Under the pieces are notes generated by a model. The model was not told where the DNA came from. It did no database searches and saw nothing but the letters and a program-made list of their open reading frames with translations. A stretch of 64,000 nucleotides of DNA from Cymbomonas tetramitiformis (taxonomy: Eukaryota; Chlorophyta; Pyramimonadophyceae; Pyramimonadales; Pyramimonadaceae), in contig LGRX02025931.1 in NCBI GenBank assembly GCA_001247695.2, positions 1-64,000 of the forward strand, given 5' to 3'. Each line of letters starts with the position of its first letter. Within the stretch, counting starts at the first letter, position 1. A program made the translations under genes and the position numbers. Of this stretch, positions 45,067-56,458 are shown piece by piece.

Positions 45067-45299
45067 CGGGTAGCTACAAAAATGGTAGGGGGTAGCTACA
45101 AAAACGTCGTGTTACCTGACACCTGGCTTCGGGGTACGGACTCTTCGGCTGACCGAGATGGACGTCGGGCTCTCATCGACATCATCAATGGGAGCGTGCC
45201 GGCAGCCCTACGCGAGAGCCACCAGCAGGAGCACGCGGCTCTTCGTTATCCCGCAGGCGTTGACCCGCAGCCGATCTTGGCTCGTGACGCATGGGCTCA

Positions 45300-48200
45300 C
45301 CCACCAAGCCCTTGTAGTAGTTCATGAGCCCAAGGATGGAGCGTACCCCAGTCTTGTCCTCGGGCTTGGGCAACTCTTGGATTGCCTTGCACTTGATGTC
45401 CTGCGCACCAATGGTGTTGTAACCAATACGGTAGCCCAAGAAGTCCACAGTGGCTGCCCCGAAGGTCGATTTGCCCGAGTGCAGTCGGATCCCTGCATCC
45501 CCCAAGGTGCGAAGCACGGCCTCTACATCCTTGATGTGCTGCTCAGCAGTGTCTGAGTATAAGCACACGTCGTCAACGTACGCCACCGTACAGTGCTGTA
45601 GGTGACGCAGCTCGTAGTCCATGATCCTGATGAAGGCGGCCGTCGCTCCAGCTGCTCCAAATGGCATGGAAGTGTAGCGATGGAGCTGATTGCCCCACCA
45701 GAACGCTGTCTTGTCCCTGTCCTCCTCGGTGGTCATGGGAATCTGGTGAAAAGCCTTGGTCGCGTCCAGAGTTGTCTTGAACTTGGCCTTGGCCACGCGC
45801 TGGTAGAGCTCCTCTGGTCGGTGAGGCAGCGTGTTGTCCTTCAGCGACAACCGGTTCGTGTTCCGGAGGTCGACACAGAAACGTGTAGAAGTCCACTGTC
45901 CAGTTTCATGGTCCTTCTTCCCTGCGACCACCACGTTGCTGGCGTGTCGACAGTGCTGTGAAGCTGGCTCGATGAAGCCGTACTCCAACAGCTCCTTGCA
46001 GTGCAGGTCGATAATATCCTGCTCTCCCGGGCTGTACTTCCTCGGTCGCTGGTAAGCTACCTTGGTCTCGTCCTTGAAAGGGATGGCGAAAGTCATCGCA
46101 TGCGCTGCCCCTCCATGGTAGCCCTTGATGTCCTGCGGTCTGTTGGCGAAGCAATAGCTGCACCTTCTAACCACGTCGCGCATTTCTTCCCAGTTCTCCT
46201 CGGTGAACTCAGGGTGTCCTCCGAAAGTGGCGTTGAGCTCCGTGTCCAACCACGCGGCCTCGTCCTTGGTGACTTTAGTGGTCCCCCCTGGCTGTAGCGT
46301 GTCTAGCACCGTGTGCGGAAGCACCTCGTCTCGCTCCGCCACCATGGCTTCCCACCCCGTGTCCCACTGGCGTGAGGACCTCTGGTCGTCCCAGGTGGTT
46401 CTGGAAGAACTCTGCAGCGGGTCAGGGCACGAACCCGTAGCGGGTAGACCCTGAAACCCTCCAGGAGCCACGGTGGCCACCCAAGCAGCAGCCGCAAGCA
46501 GCAACAAAAGTTTTAAAATTCTGCTGGCTCCCATAGGTTTGACTGGAGAGTGCAGGGTCAGTATGCAAGTCAGCATCCTCCACCCCCCGTGCATACGGCC
46601 CAAGCTCCCTCCTGCCGAGACGTAGATCACCCGTGCCAAGACCAACGCCACGTAGGCGAAATGGGCCACCCTGTAGCAAGTGGCTGCGAGCTGCAGGCGC
46701 CGAAGGCGGGCTGCAAAACGCGGTTTCTGCATGCGGCGCGGGATGGCCGCCAGCGTGGCTGGACCCGCAGCAGAGACCCGCTGCGCGATCGCCAGAGCGC
46801 GGCTCACTCGGGCACGAAGTGCGATGAACCCGCGCCCTCCGCTCGTTGCGCGGAAGCCCAGCAACCCATGCCTGCCAATGTGGATCGTCATCACCAAGAC
46901 GCACCCCAGTGAAGCGACTGCCGCCTCGAAGTGCGCGGCGATGATGGCGAGTCCAATCCGGAGCAACGGTACGTACCATAGGCCATTCCGGACATGGTGG
47001 AACCCAGCAACCTGCCAGACCACCATGCCCATCAGAAGCGAGTGCCTCGCTAACTCCAACAGTATGTGAAGGTGCAGACGGTGATGCGTCCACTGTTGAT
47101 GTGGCGCCATTCGTATGGCCCACAAGGTGCGCGCCATGGCCCTGCGAGTCATGCTGGAATGATACACCCAGAGCGCTGCCATTTCTCCAAGGCACCTCAT
47201 GGCCTCCATGGTCATCCATATGACCACCACCGTCCAATGAGGCAGCTGCGGCCACCGTAGCCGCGCGAGCACCCCCGTGAGGAGGAAGCACGTCTGCGCA
47301 TGCCTCGCCCACCGTCTGGCGGCAGGCTGTGCACCCGGCTCAATGCCGGGGCTGCTTCTCAGTAGCGGGCGCGCCGGGCTGCAGCGGGCCCGGTGCCCGA
47401 CTGCAAACGCTGCAACCGTGCAATTCTCTTCTGTTCCTCCGTCATCTCGTCGTGCTCTGGCAGCACGCCTGACGCACGTGATGCGCCCCTGTCCATGCGT
47501 CCGCTGTGCGCGGCCCCAGGACACTGGGACCCCTCTCCAGGGCTCGGAGATCTCCTCCTGCGTTGTCCACTCCGTGGAGAGCGTTGGTGGGCTGGTTCAG
47601 GGGTCGAGTTCGTGCGACGTCCATCTTGATTGCCCCCACGCTGGGCACTGGCGCCCGCGACACGCACATCAGCCGGTGCTGGGCTGCTGGGCGCCATGAG
47701 GCCAAGGGTCGGTGGTGACCTGGATGAAACAACCTCCTGGTCCTGTGCGGCTGAAGGGCACAGTTCAGTCTCTTGGGTGCAGATAGAACCTGAGACAGAA
47801 CTCTCGGCTGCACGCAGGTCTATGACCGGCTGGTGCTCGGGTCTCTGAGCAAGGTTTACCTCTAAGCCCCCAGAACGCAATCCACTGAACAAGTCGTTGG
47901 CGTGGGACTCATCCCCAGGCTGCGAGCGCGTGTCCTCGAGACCAGCGTCTCTGGTGGTGCCCTGTCCGATCCTAACGGAAGGACGAGCGGTGGGTGGTCG
48001 TTCTCTGTACTCCCTCAAGGTCTCATTGTGTCCACGGATGATCGCCTCCCTTTCCGCGATGTTGGCGCGCAACTGCGACATTCTGCCGCAAAGCAAAGCC
48101 TCGAGTGTGTCACCAGCCCCCACGCTGTGCTCCACGTCGTGACCCTCCGAAGCAGAGCGCTCTGACGGTGGTGATGGTGACAGCGTGCGGTGCGGGTCGG

Positions 48201-48774
48201 GAACCAAGTGCTCACCAAGTGCAAGGTCGGGCGAGTGCTCCGAAGCGCTGTCAACCTCCTCATCGTCACCTCCCTGTCCGCGAGGGGCGTCGCCATTTTG
48301 TCTGGCTTGGCTCGGGCTGGGCGATGGTGGTGCCCCTGAGACCTCGGGGGTGACCCCCTCGGTGGGTGTGTCCAAGCAGCTCATAAACTCGCCACACAGC
48401 CGGGCGCGCAACTCAGCTTGCCGCACTTCTTCCAGCATCGCAGGCCCCACGAGAGCTGCGAGCGCGGATAGCGGCGCCCTGTGCATCACGGCTGCCTTTT
48501 CCCACGTCATACAAGTGCACCGCTCGAACTTGCGCGTCCTGGAGGAGAGGTACTCCAAGGTGAACACGGCTCCATAGGAGCCCCGCGTGTGGTAGTAGCC
48601 GTAATCCTCACAGAGGCAGTACACGGCCTTGGAACGGAGGTTGGCTCTTGTCCGCAGGACTCGCAGAGTGCCTCGCTGCGGACCGTCGATCAGGTCTTCA
48701 GGTGGCTCTTGGCTATCTCCACCAGATCCTTGCTTGTGCCGAGGTGCTCCACGTGCATCTGAATTGGCTACTAT
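45300..48774 (-). pseudogene. retrotransposon E2: linker, hydrophobic region and reverse transcriptase
   Basis: From the MITE border (48774) an open frame of about 470 codons (includes AVYCLCEDYGYYHTRGSYGA; acidic, Ser/Arg-rich) ends at TAG 47359. A second frame open to the left overlaps it. That frame encodes five or six hydrophobic stretches (about 47290-46480), then RQWDTGWEAMVAERDEVLP and a Ty3-type reverse transcriptase: TRFCVDLRNTNRLSLKDNT, LDATKAFHQIPM, MPFGAAGATAAFIRIMD, the catalytic CTVAYVDDVCLYSD and TVDFLGYRIG. It stops near ILGLMNYYKGLVGE at about 45300, where sequence of the opposite E3 gag begins. RNase H and integrase are missing. The frame shift between the two parts could be programmed or a lesion. 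Confidence 0.7.
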
Positions 48775-49843
48775 CCAAATTCATGGTCCTCCCACAAGGA
48801 CCAACGCGCGATGACTATTATGAGTGCCACATGGATCTTTGAGGCGTATACGTGCTTTTGGCATCATATGTATGAGTCAATTGAATAATTTCCCCTACAA
48901 GATCGTCCACGCGTGTGCTAGAGGGGCGTGCTTAAAGGGTGCGCTTTTGATATGTTTTTTATCGAAATCGTCGAAAAAAAGATGGTCCTCCCACAAGGAC
49001 CATAGTCTTTAAGCGTCCTAGCGGTTGCATGGTGCGCGGTGTTGGCCGCTCATGGTCGCACACCTTGAGTTTATGACCAAATATGAAAACTTAGTTGGAT
49101 AGTCCACACTCTAGTCGCCATCTGAGCTCTCATTTACCGTGGCGGGTGATCAATCCCGAGTGAAATAAGGATTTTGTGATTTTTACACTTCTAATTTTCA
49201 CTTCGCGTCAAGCTAACGAGTGCACATCGCTCACATACTTGCCCATATGGCTTATGTTAAGCTTTCAAAAAATCATTTTATGGATATACTTCAAAAGTTT
49301 AAGCACCATACGCTCCTACCACACTGTGAATGCAATCTAGCGGGCATCGTGGATAATGGGTCATATTTGCACCGATTATCCCATTCCGGCTAAAAAACCG
49401 ACTAAAAAGGTGTACGGTTGTTAATAAGCATTAGAGATGGCCAATATATGCACTCCAACATGACGTATGACCCAAATATGATGAGGACATGTGTATAAGA
49501 TCGATAATTATGATCGCATGGACGCAGGTGTAGCCTGCACATACTATTCCCAAAAAATTATTGAAGATATCGTATCTTTTTGTGCCTTTTTGAATTTTCA
49601 AAAAAATGCAATCTGAAAATTTTGAGGGTGCTTGTCGCAAATGCGAACGCCATGGATATATTGGGTGGATCCAGGCCGGACCAAGCATCGAAGTAATTAA
49701 TATATGTCCCATTGATACTAAAAATCATTGGGCGCGCCTTCTAGATCCGAACCAATGCCCAATTAAATTCTTGCAACATTGGTCCTTGTGGGAGGACCAT
49801 AATCGATTATAGTCCTCCCACAAGGACCATGGGATAGTAGCCA
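48775..49843. mobile_element. 1.07-kb MITE, TGGCTACTATCC family, copy B, inside E2
   Basis: TGGCTACTATCC at 48775 and GGATAGTAGCCA ending 49843 are flanked by GAAT at 48771-48774 and 49844-49847. The inner ends carry GGTCCTCCCACAAGGACC on the left and, on the right, a nested palindrome of GGTCCTTGTGGGAGGACC and its inverse around ATCGAT. A further single motif lies at 48983. Removing it joins LGGQSRGCTGGLLGTI to the downstream E2 frame. There is no coding capacity. Confidence 0.8.
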
Positions 49844-49847
49844 GAAT

Positions 49848-52800
49848 GGTGCCCAGGAGTCCACCGGTACAGCCTCGCGACTGCCCCCCCAGAGGCAAGT
49901 ACTCACCCCGCTGTCCCACTACCGCAGAGGAGGCGTAGCAGTGCATCATCCTGCTGGTGAGCTCGCACGTGTGTAGCCCCTTTCCTCGTTCTGCATAGGG
50001 CTTCCCCAGCTGGAATTCAATTTTGCCCTTGAAGCATCGGTAGGGGACGAGGAAGACAGTCTGCCCGTCCAGTTCTGCGAACTCCGCGATCTCCCTCGGG
50101 CTCAACCATTCGGACCTCTGCGTGGTGTTCTCGCTGTTGGTGTCCGATTCGGGTTCGTAGGAGGTGCCCTGGAACACCGATGGGTGATACTCCTGGTTCT
50201 GAGGGTCAAAATCCCCATTGGGCCAGGTCTGATGCCTCAGGCGCAACGGGGCTGAGGTTGGTTGCGGCACGGAACCAGATGGCCCTGCACTGTTCCCCCT
50301 GTGGGTCTCGCCTGCCGCATGGCCAGATGGCCCCGCCTCACCCCTCCTGATTGTCTTATGCTTGGGGGCTGGCGGTCGAGGTGCTGGGTCTCGCCTAGCT
50401 CCATATGTGTCAAGCTCGTTCCGTGCTTTGTCTTCTGTCTTGCACGCGGCGAGCATCACCCTGCCCTCCCCCAAGTGCAGAAACTCCAGGGCGGCGGCGT
50501 TGGTGCTGAACACTTCACCATTCCCCCCTTCTCCATCTGTCACTGGGTAGAACTTTCCCCCTTTCTCCGTCACATCTGCCAGCGTCAGCAGCGGGATGGC
50601 TTGCTCACCAGCCACCACCTCGTCGTACTTCACCCTCAGGCGAGCTCGGAGGTTGGCAATGTCCACCCTCTGGACGTACTTCAGGGGCTGATATCGCCAG
50701 CGCTGGTCCCTCTCGTAGTAGAAAGGCAGCTGGAACTCGCCAGTCACCCTGCCCATGGGGCTCATGCTGGCACTGCCAGTCATGGTGTGACGTACCATCT
50801 TCTCCATGAGCTCCCACTGCACACGAGTCTTTTCGCTGAGCACGCAGAACTGACGTGCCCTCCTGTCCCACATGAGGGTGCCAGTCACGACTCTCGTGGG
50901 GTATACCTGCTGCGCAATGAGGGCTTCCTGGACGTCCGCCATGGTGTACCGCCCGGCGTCTCGATGGGCCTGGCAGTCAGGAAGCGAGACCTGGTCGTGG
51001 TCCTTCCGCCAGCTCGCACGCGTAGCCCAGGTGTCTGAGGCCACTTTCGTCTCCTTGTTGACCTTCTGGTCCACCAACGTGAAGTCGGGCCACAGCAGCT
51101 CCGTCTCCAGGACGTCTTTCTTATCCCCACAGCGTGCGAACGTGACGCGCACGAAGCCTGCTCCGGGTGCGTCCTCTCCGTCTTCCTCGCAAAGTGTGCA
51201 CAAGCGAGCATAGCCAGTGCGATCGACATACAAGCGTTGCTGAGACCAGCTGCTCTCCTTGTCCTCACTGTCCCATGAGTTCACTGCCATGCCCGCCCAC
51301 GGTTGCGTGCTGGCCGACATATACTCTGTGTCACTCCCGATTTCCTGCTCCTGCGTCAGATCTGGGTAGCGAGGGTCGGTCTGGGTTGCCATCAGCCTTG
51401 CCGGCGTAATGGGCGTCGCGCTCACTGGCTCCTCAGCATCTGACCATTCGCCCCTGGTCGCCACATTGGCCTCCCGTTGGCTGAGCGATGTTGCTTGCAG
51501 CAAGCCCAACATCTGGTCCGTCACGGATGTACCAGGCGCAGGTGGTTTGAACCTGGAGCTCTCGGCGTGTAGGCTGATTCGCCCAGTGAGCTCGGCTTGC
51601 ATCAGGGAGCTGGGTCGTAATACACCTGCTTCCACCATGGACTGGCAGCGTGCGTCGAGCATCTCCCGCTCCTCCTGGTTGAATCTCTTAAGTCTGAGCT
51701 CCTCCAAGAACGACTCCAGGAGGTGAGCTAGCTCAGGATGTCCTCGTGAGAATGCACACCGCTCTCCTGAGAGGGCCAGACGATCCTCTCCCATCGCCTC
51801 AGCAAGCGCAGCCTCGTGTCGTGGCGGAGCACGGTCATCAAAGATCTCCGTCGCCAGGCACACCCTGGGGTCCTCGTTCCGTTTGCTCTTCACGTCGGCG
51901 GGTGGCGTCAGCTCAATCAGTGGTAGCGTGACTTTCTCCCTCATGCCCAACGACACCGCGGCCTCAGAGGTGGCGATTCCCCGGTAGAGGTCGATGGTGA
52001 GCTTCAACGCGTTCTTCAGGGGGGCCGTGCCTACCAAGAAGTCCCACGTGGTGTCGTTGGTGAATGTGACGAAGGCGTGGAGCCGGTGCAGTGTCATGTA
52101 GGGAGTGCCCGCAGCGAGGATGACGACCACGTAGCAGTACTTGGTGAACTTCGCGGGGCTGCCGTCGCACCTGGCCACCCTGGCCCCTGTCTCCGCATCA
52201 AAGATGGTCAGGCCGAGCCGGTTGACCGTCCGGATGGGGATGATGTTGCAGTTGGCTCCAGTGTCTAGAAGCAGGGCCTTGTACAACATGAGCAACCCAC
52301 CAGAGGCCACGAGGGCCATCCCTTGCGCCAGCGTCTCGTTCAGGAGCTTGCACACGGGCTAAACCTGCGCCATCGCTGTGAGCTGTTCCTCCGTGAGGCC
52401 ACTGAGCATCTTCCTTTTTAGTAGCTCGTAGGCCTTGGCCTCCATGGTGCCCGCGTGTAGCTCACCCCTCTCACTGAAGTCCGTCACCCCGAACTTGTCC
52501 TGGATGGTAGCTGCCGCTGCGGTGACGTACACAGTAGCTCTTTCCTTCTTAGGCTGATCCACCATGTCCTCCGGCATCTCGTCCAGAGGGATCTCTTCCT
52601 CGTCGCTGTCATCCCCGGACTCCATCCCCGGGCAATCATCGTCTTCGTCGTCACTGTCATCACCAGACTCCATGCCCGTGCAGGCATCGTCTTCGTAGTC
52701 ATCACCATCAGCTTCGCCGTTGCTCTGACGGTCTGCTGATAAGGCGGTTGGCATGGGGAGCTGACCGGTCTCGGCCAGTTCTACCAACGTCTCCACACCC

Positions 52801-54975
52801 CTGGGGGCTGTTATCCTGCCCTCCGCTACGAGCCCAGCAGCCAGCTTGCGGAAGGCCGCGCCCAGACTCTTGATCACAGAGGCCATGAGCTGCACTTTCC
52901 TCTGCATCTCGTCCGCTGCCGGCGCCAAAGGCACCTGTGCCTCAGCTTCGTACTCCTCGGGTGTCTTCACTGGGAACCCCCTCATGTGGTGAGTGCTGCC
53001 CAGCGCCACTGCCGGTGCGGCCATGACTTCGGACTCGCCCCCAGTGTTCAGTGCTTCGGGGAGTCCCCCCAAGCCTAGAGTGTTGAGCGCGTCGGAGAGC
53101 ACCTCCTCGACCATTTCTTCAGCCAGTGCTGAGAGCACGCTGGCAGAAGAGCCGGATGGCAACCCTGGCCCAGCGATCTCGCGGTGGTTCACCTCGTGCA
53201 CGTCTCAGATGTATACCTCCCTCTCTGCGGCGCTTGAGGTGAGCGGCTCCTCGTCCGAACCTTCATCCTCGGAGAGCACCTGTGACTTCACACTGCCAGC
53301 ACGACTGGCAGTCTTTCGGGCGGCCACCATGCCCTGATATTCAGTCTTCAGCGCGTCAGCGTTACCAGTTGGGTTCTTCTGCTTGTCCGCTGGTGGCAAT
53401 TTAGCACGGTACTTGTCCTTCTCGTCGTTGGACAGCTGCTGCCAGTCGGTCACCAGGATGCCCCAGTCAGAGTTCTTGAAGCGGTTCTTCAAGTTGTACA
53501 TCCGTAAGGCGGCGTTCTCGGCATCCCACCACTTGCTGGACCCAAGCCTGCTCTCATGGAGGTACCCCGCTGGCAGCTTGACGTGCTTGTAGCCACTCTT
53601 GCACTGCTCGGGGGTGGACTCATGCCAGCCTCCTCCGAAGCAGCGCAAACACTTGGGCTTATCGTTGGTACGACTGCCCTCTGCCGGTGGAGGTGTCTTG
53701 TTGTACGCGGGTTTCTTGGCCCTCTCTGCGACATTCACCTCCTTCTTCATCTTTTTAGAAGGCGATGCGTCCGCCTTCTTGCTGGTCTCAGGGTCGCCTG
53801 CCTGTCCGTCCACGGCTGACTCCATCTTCCTGATCGAGTTTTTTATGGCCTTGAGGTCGAGGCCATGCTGCCGGGCTTCCCAGGTGGAATACTGGCAGCC
53901 GCACCGCCTAGTGATCTCCTGCAGGAAGGTGAGGATCCAGGACTCCGCATCGTTCTTGAGCTTGTCCTGTACCTCGATGATAGCCTCCAGGTCCTTCCAG
54001 GTCACCCGGTTGGGTGGCGGGAACTAAGCCCTCAGCTGCTCTTTCACTCGTGTCTGGAAGATCTTGATGCGGAGGTTCTCGACGCAGTCCTCGACGAAGG
54101 TGCGCAAAGCCTCGTCGCTCACCACTTTCCCAGTGTTGAGCTGCATCGTTCTCCCTGCGTTGACACATTTTCATATACGTTAGCCCATCTTGCCCCAGTT
54201 CTTGGGGCTTCTATCTGGGTCAACAGATCAACTTTCTCCTGTGTTCCCTTCATCATGAACTTTTTGTCAAGCGCAGCAATAAAGCCCCTGAGGGCGTAGA
54301 AGTACTGCGTGTCATGGGTGCCATCTTGCCCCGTCAAACCCTTCAGCGAAGTTCCATTAGTTTGATACTCGTTGGAAACCTCCCCTTGAGCGTCCTGGTT
54401 CGTTGCTGGCCTCGCGATCACCCACGTTGCACCAGCATTCATCTCGTTGAAGGGGGGCCTAGCACACGGGATGGAACCCTCGAGTGGACCATGTACGCTG
54501 GTGTCCTTGAGCACCCTATCCATGTTCGAAGCCACTATGCCCCCGCTTTCATAATTCTCACGCCACCAGCTGAGGCTTTGTGAGTTGTCGCCATCTAAAC
54601 ATGCGGGAATGATGTCCCACAATGTCTCCCAGTCAGGAGGTGTATCCCTCAGGGCTTTCTTTTGCTCTTCAGTGAGACTGGCGCTCGTCACGGACCTGAG
54701 CCTCTTCCTGATGTTGGCGTTGTGCTGGCGCCTGAAGTTTTCGCACATGAGGGCGAAGTCCCTCAAGAACTTCGGCCGGTCTTCTTCCTTGGTGCCCGTA
54801 TATGTGGGCAAAGTGCCAAGGGAAAGGCGAGTGGAGTCGCTGTAATCCATCTCTTCCTCAAATATCACCGTAGGCTCCCGGGCTTCAGCCTCGGGCTGTC
54901 CTCCGCTGGCTGCTGACTGTTCTTCCAGCTCGGGAAAATGCTGGCTCACCCGTGCCGCTCTCTGGGTACGTCTCT
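49848..54975 (-). pseudogene. retrotransposon E2: gag and retropepsin polyprotein, with stops and frameshifts
   Basis: Gag starts without an ATG (open upstream: ATESTTDLQKQQRAERRTQR; then SQHFPELEEQ), passes TRLSLGTLPTYTGTKEEDR and PFNEMNAGATWVIARP, and is frameshifted near 54140-54190. It meets TAG near 54026, resumes VTWKDLEAIIEVQDKLKN and a Cys/His cluster (CLRCFGGGWHESTPEQCKSG), has TGA near 53203, a long acidic region with repeats of CPGMESGDDSDD, and TAG at 52356. Retropepsin follows: LYKALLLDTGANCNIIPIRT (D-T-G). About 750 further residues lead to EYLPLGGQSRGCTGGLLGTI at the MITE border. At the 52356 stop E1 has Gln (CAG), so that stop is a point mutation. E2 is inactive. Confidence 0.65.
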
Positions 54976-55082
54976 CGGCTCGTTGCTGCTTCTGGAGGTC
55001 AGTAGTCGACTCCGTTGCTAATTTCCCGGTAGTGGGAAGGTGCCAAGGTGAAAGCCCTTTTCACTCCACACTTCCAAGCTTA

Positions 55083-55706
55083 CCAGTACGGATAAATCCG
55101 TCCCTGGTCTCGCCTTTCAATGCTTCGCTCTAAGTAGCAGTCACTGCAAGGACATACTCGCTCATAAATTAAGTGGTGAGTCTCGTGGGTAATGTGACCC
55201 CTGTCTTGCTCCACTCCTTCCAGATAGCCAGCACAGTTAATTTCACTCCTAGTATCACTGGTCAGTGCTGTGCTTCAGCAGGATGCTATCTCCCAGAATA
55301 AGCCAGAATGCCGCAATGAACGCTGCCGTGATAATAAACACTGACAATCCCGTTTCGCTCTACGCCTTCAGGCGTACCAGTACGGATAAATCCGTCCCTG
55401 GCTTTACCATCCGGTGTTTCGCTCCAGCAGGATGCCATCTCCCAGAATAGTCCAGAATAACATCATAAACGCCGTCACAATATTGAACAATGAGACCCCG
55501 GTTCCGCTCTACGCCTTCAGGCGTACCAGTACGGATAAATCCGTCCCTGGCTTTACCATCCAGTGCTTCGCATCACCGGGATAGCCCAGGATACGCCCAT
55601 AATCGCTGTCGCTGTGTCTTGCATGGCTGCTGAACCTCGAGTGTCACAACAGTCTGCTTCCCTCAACCTCTTCCAAGCTTACCAGTACGGATAAATCCGT
55701 CCCTGG
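55083..55706 (-). repeat. array of four hairpin units in the E2 leader
   Basis: CCAG-T-ACGGAT-AA-ATCCGT-CC-CTGG starts at 55083, 55377, 55526 and 55682. Spacing is about 150 bp (or twice that where a unit seems decayed near 55210). In the middle units a second hairpin, ACGCC-TTCA-GGCGT, directly precedes it. The design and position match the E1 array at 23.5-24.7 kb, but the inner stem sequence is different. Confidence 0.7.
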
Positions 55707-55955
55707 CCTCACCCTTCGGAAGCCTCGTTCTTCAGGACTGCTGTTTTACTCTCGGAATTACAGACGACATGTCTGTAATTAGGCACATTTTTGTTTTGTA
55801 AAAGACTGAATATCATAGTTCTGACGCCAGTGCGCAAGCACGAGTGCACAAAATGTACAACTTCACAAGCAAAAGAATATCATATATCATAAATTGCTAT
55901 ATCATAACACTGCTGTTTTCGCGGTCTGAGCGAGTACTTCCTATTTCGGGACCCA

Positions 55956-56189
55956 CTGTTACGAAGGCAAAACAAAAATGAGCGTCTGCCTCATCCTGCT
56001 ACGCCGCCCTACTTATCTCCCAGTTGCTGTCCTCACACAAAGTGTAACACTCATCCGTACTTCCGTACCCTGTCACTGTTGTCACCACTCGCGCGTATCG
56101 TACTGCGCGTGTCATATGTTCGTCACAGAGACTACTGTCCTCAGTGTCACAACCCGGCTGAGGTACACGACAAGCCGTGGGTTGTGACA
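55956..56189 (-). repeat. probable 5' LTR of E2
   Basis: On the minus strand it starts TGTCACAACCC and ends CCTTCGTAACA, giving TG..CA borders and 234 bp. The next bases on the sense strand, TGGGTCCCGAAATAGG, could serve as a tRNA primer site beginning TGG. The leader hairpins and gag follow in order. A partner 3' LTR is not in the window because E2 is cut at 45300. Confidence 0.5.
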
Positions 56190-56215
56190 TGGAACGCTTG
56201 GTTCTGAGTGAGGAT

Positions 56216-56370
56216 GTTGGAAGATTTCTTCAGAATTTTCCCGATTCTCCTATAAGGGAACGAAGGAAATCCGGGAATTTTCAGAGGATATTCTTGGCCA
56301 GTTCTAAAACAGCTACAAAAATGCATCGAAGCTACAAAAGGTCAGGGGGTAGCTACAAAATGGAGATGCT
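56216..56370. mobile_element. detached end of a TTTTGTAGCTAC-type TIR element
   Basis: AGGGGGTAGCTACAAAATG ends at 56361 and equals the right terminus of the SWIM element. The inner part (TCCTATAAGGGAACGAAGG, AAATCCGGGAATTTT) is a diverged version of the SWIM element's left subterminal repeats. No second end is nearby, so this is a remnant or a very short deletion derivative. Confidence 0.5.
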
Positions 56371-56428
56371 ATCATGAGCGACGCTCGCTTCAACTGCTAA
56401 TCACCTTGCAAGCATTGTTATCTACAGG

Positions 56429-56458
56429 TATAAAAGCCTGTAATATCGTGGCCACGTT
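56429..56458 (+). promoter_or_regulatory. TATA box of the array type, isolated copy
   Basis: ACAGGTATAAAAGCCTGTAA stands 30 bp before ATG 56459. It keeps the GGTATAAAAGC core of the 5.6-7.4 kb promoters but not the long leader. Confidence 0.5.

Larger units (their letters stand above)
40433..45103. mobile_element. 4.67-kb TIR element carrying a SWIM/MULE-like gene
   Basis: The left end is TTTTGTAGCTACCCCCTACC plus ATTTTCGTAGCTAC, and the right end is its complement. Flanks differ (ACGGGGTCA left, ACGTCGTGT right), so no clear target duplication is seen. Just inside the left end are two 61-bp tandem units, and inside the right end four 39-bp units. The cargo gene at 41500-44622 reads outward to the right. 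A tRNA-like sequence lies at 40720. The element interrupts the E3 gag. A detached related end lies at 56216-56370. Confidence 0.65.
39953..45300 (+). pseudogene. gag-like gene of element E3, split by a 4.67-kb insertion
   Basis: ATG 39953 opens MAASTRARKRLLRDSDLDAS and runs through RLHRAWAKGIREDILGSKKH and EKVNGLLYDVLALVVERNSV to 40432, where the inserted element begins. The same frame type resumes at 45107 with VVLPDTWLRGTDSSADRDGR, RALIDIINGSVPAALRESHQ and ends in unrelated sequence near 45300, where the oppositely oriented E2 copy starts. A conserved acidic RDGRRAL block suggests a Ty1/copia-type gag from an algal element, but this rests on pattern memory. No protease or reverse transcriptase of E3 is left in the window. 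Confidence 0.5.

Noticed and set aside
46422..47312. A 296-codon minus-strand frame in the E2 hydrophobic region
   Set aside because: It is an alternative frame of the same DNA. The polymerase frame is continuous with the reverse transcriptase, so I prefer that one, although I cannot exclude the alternative.
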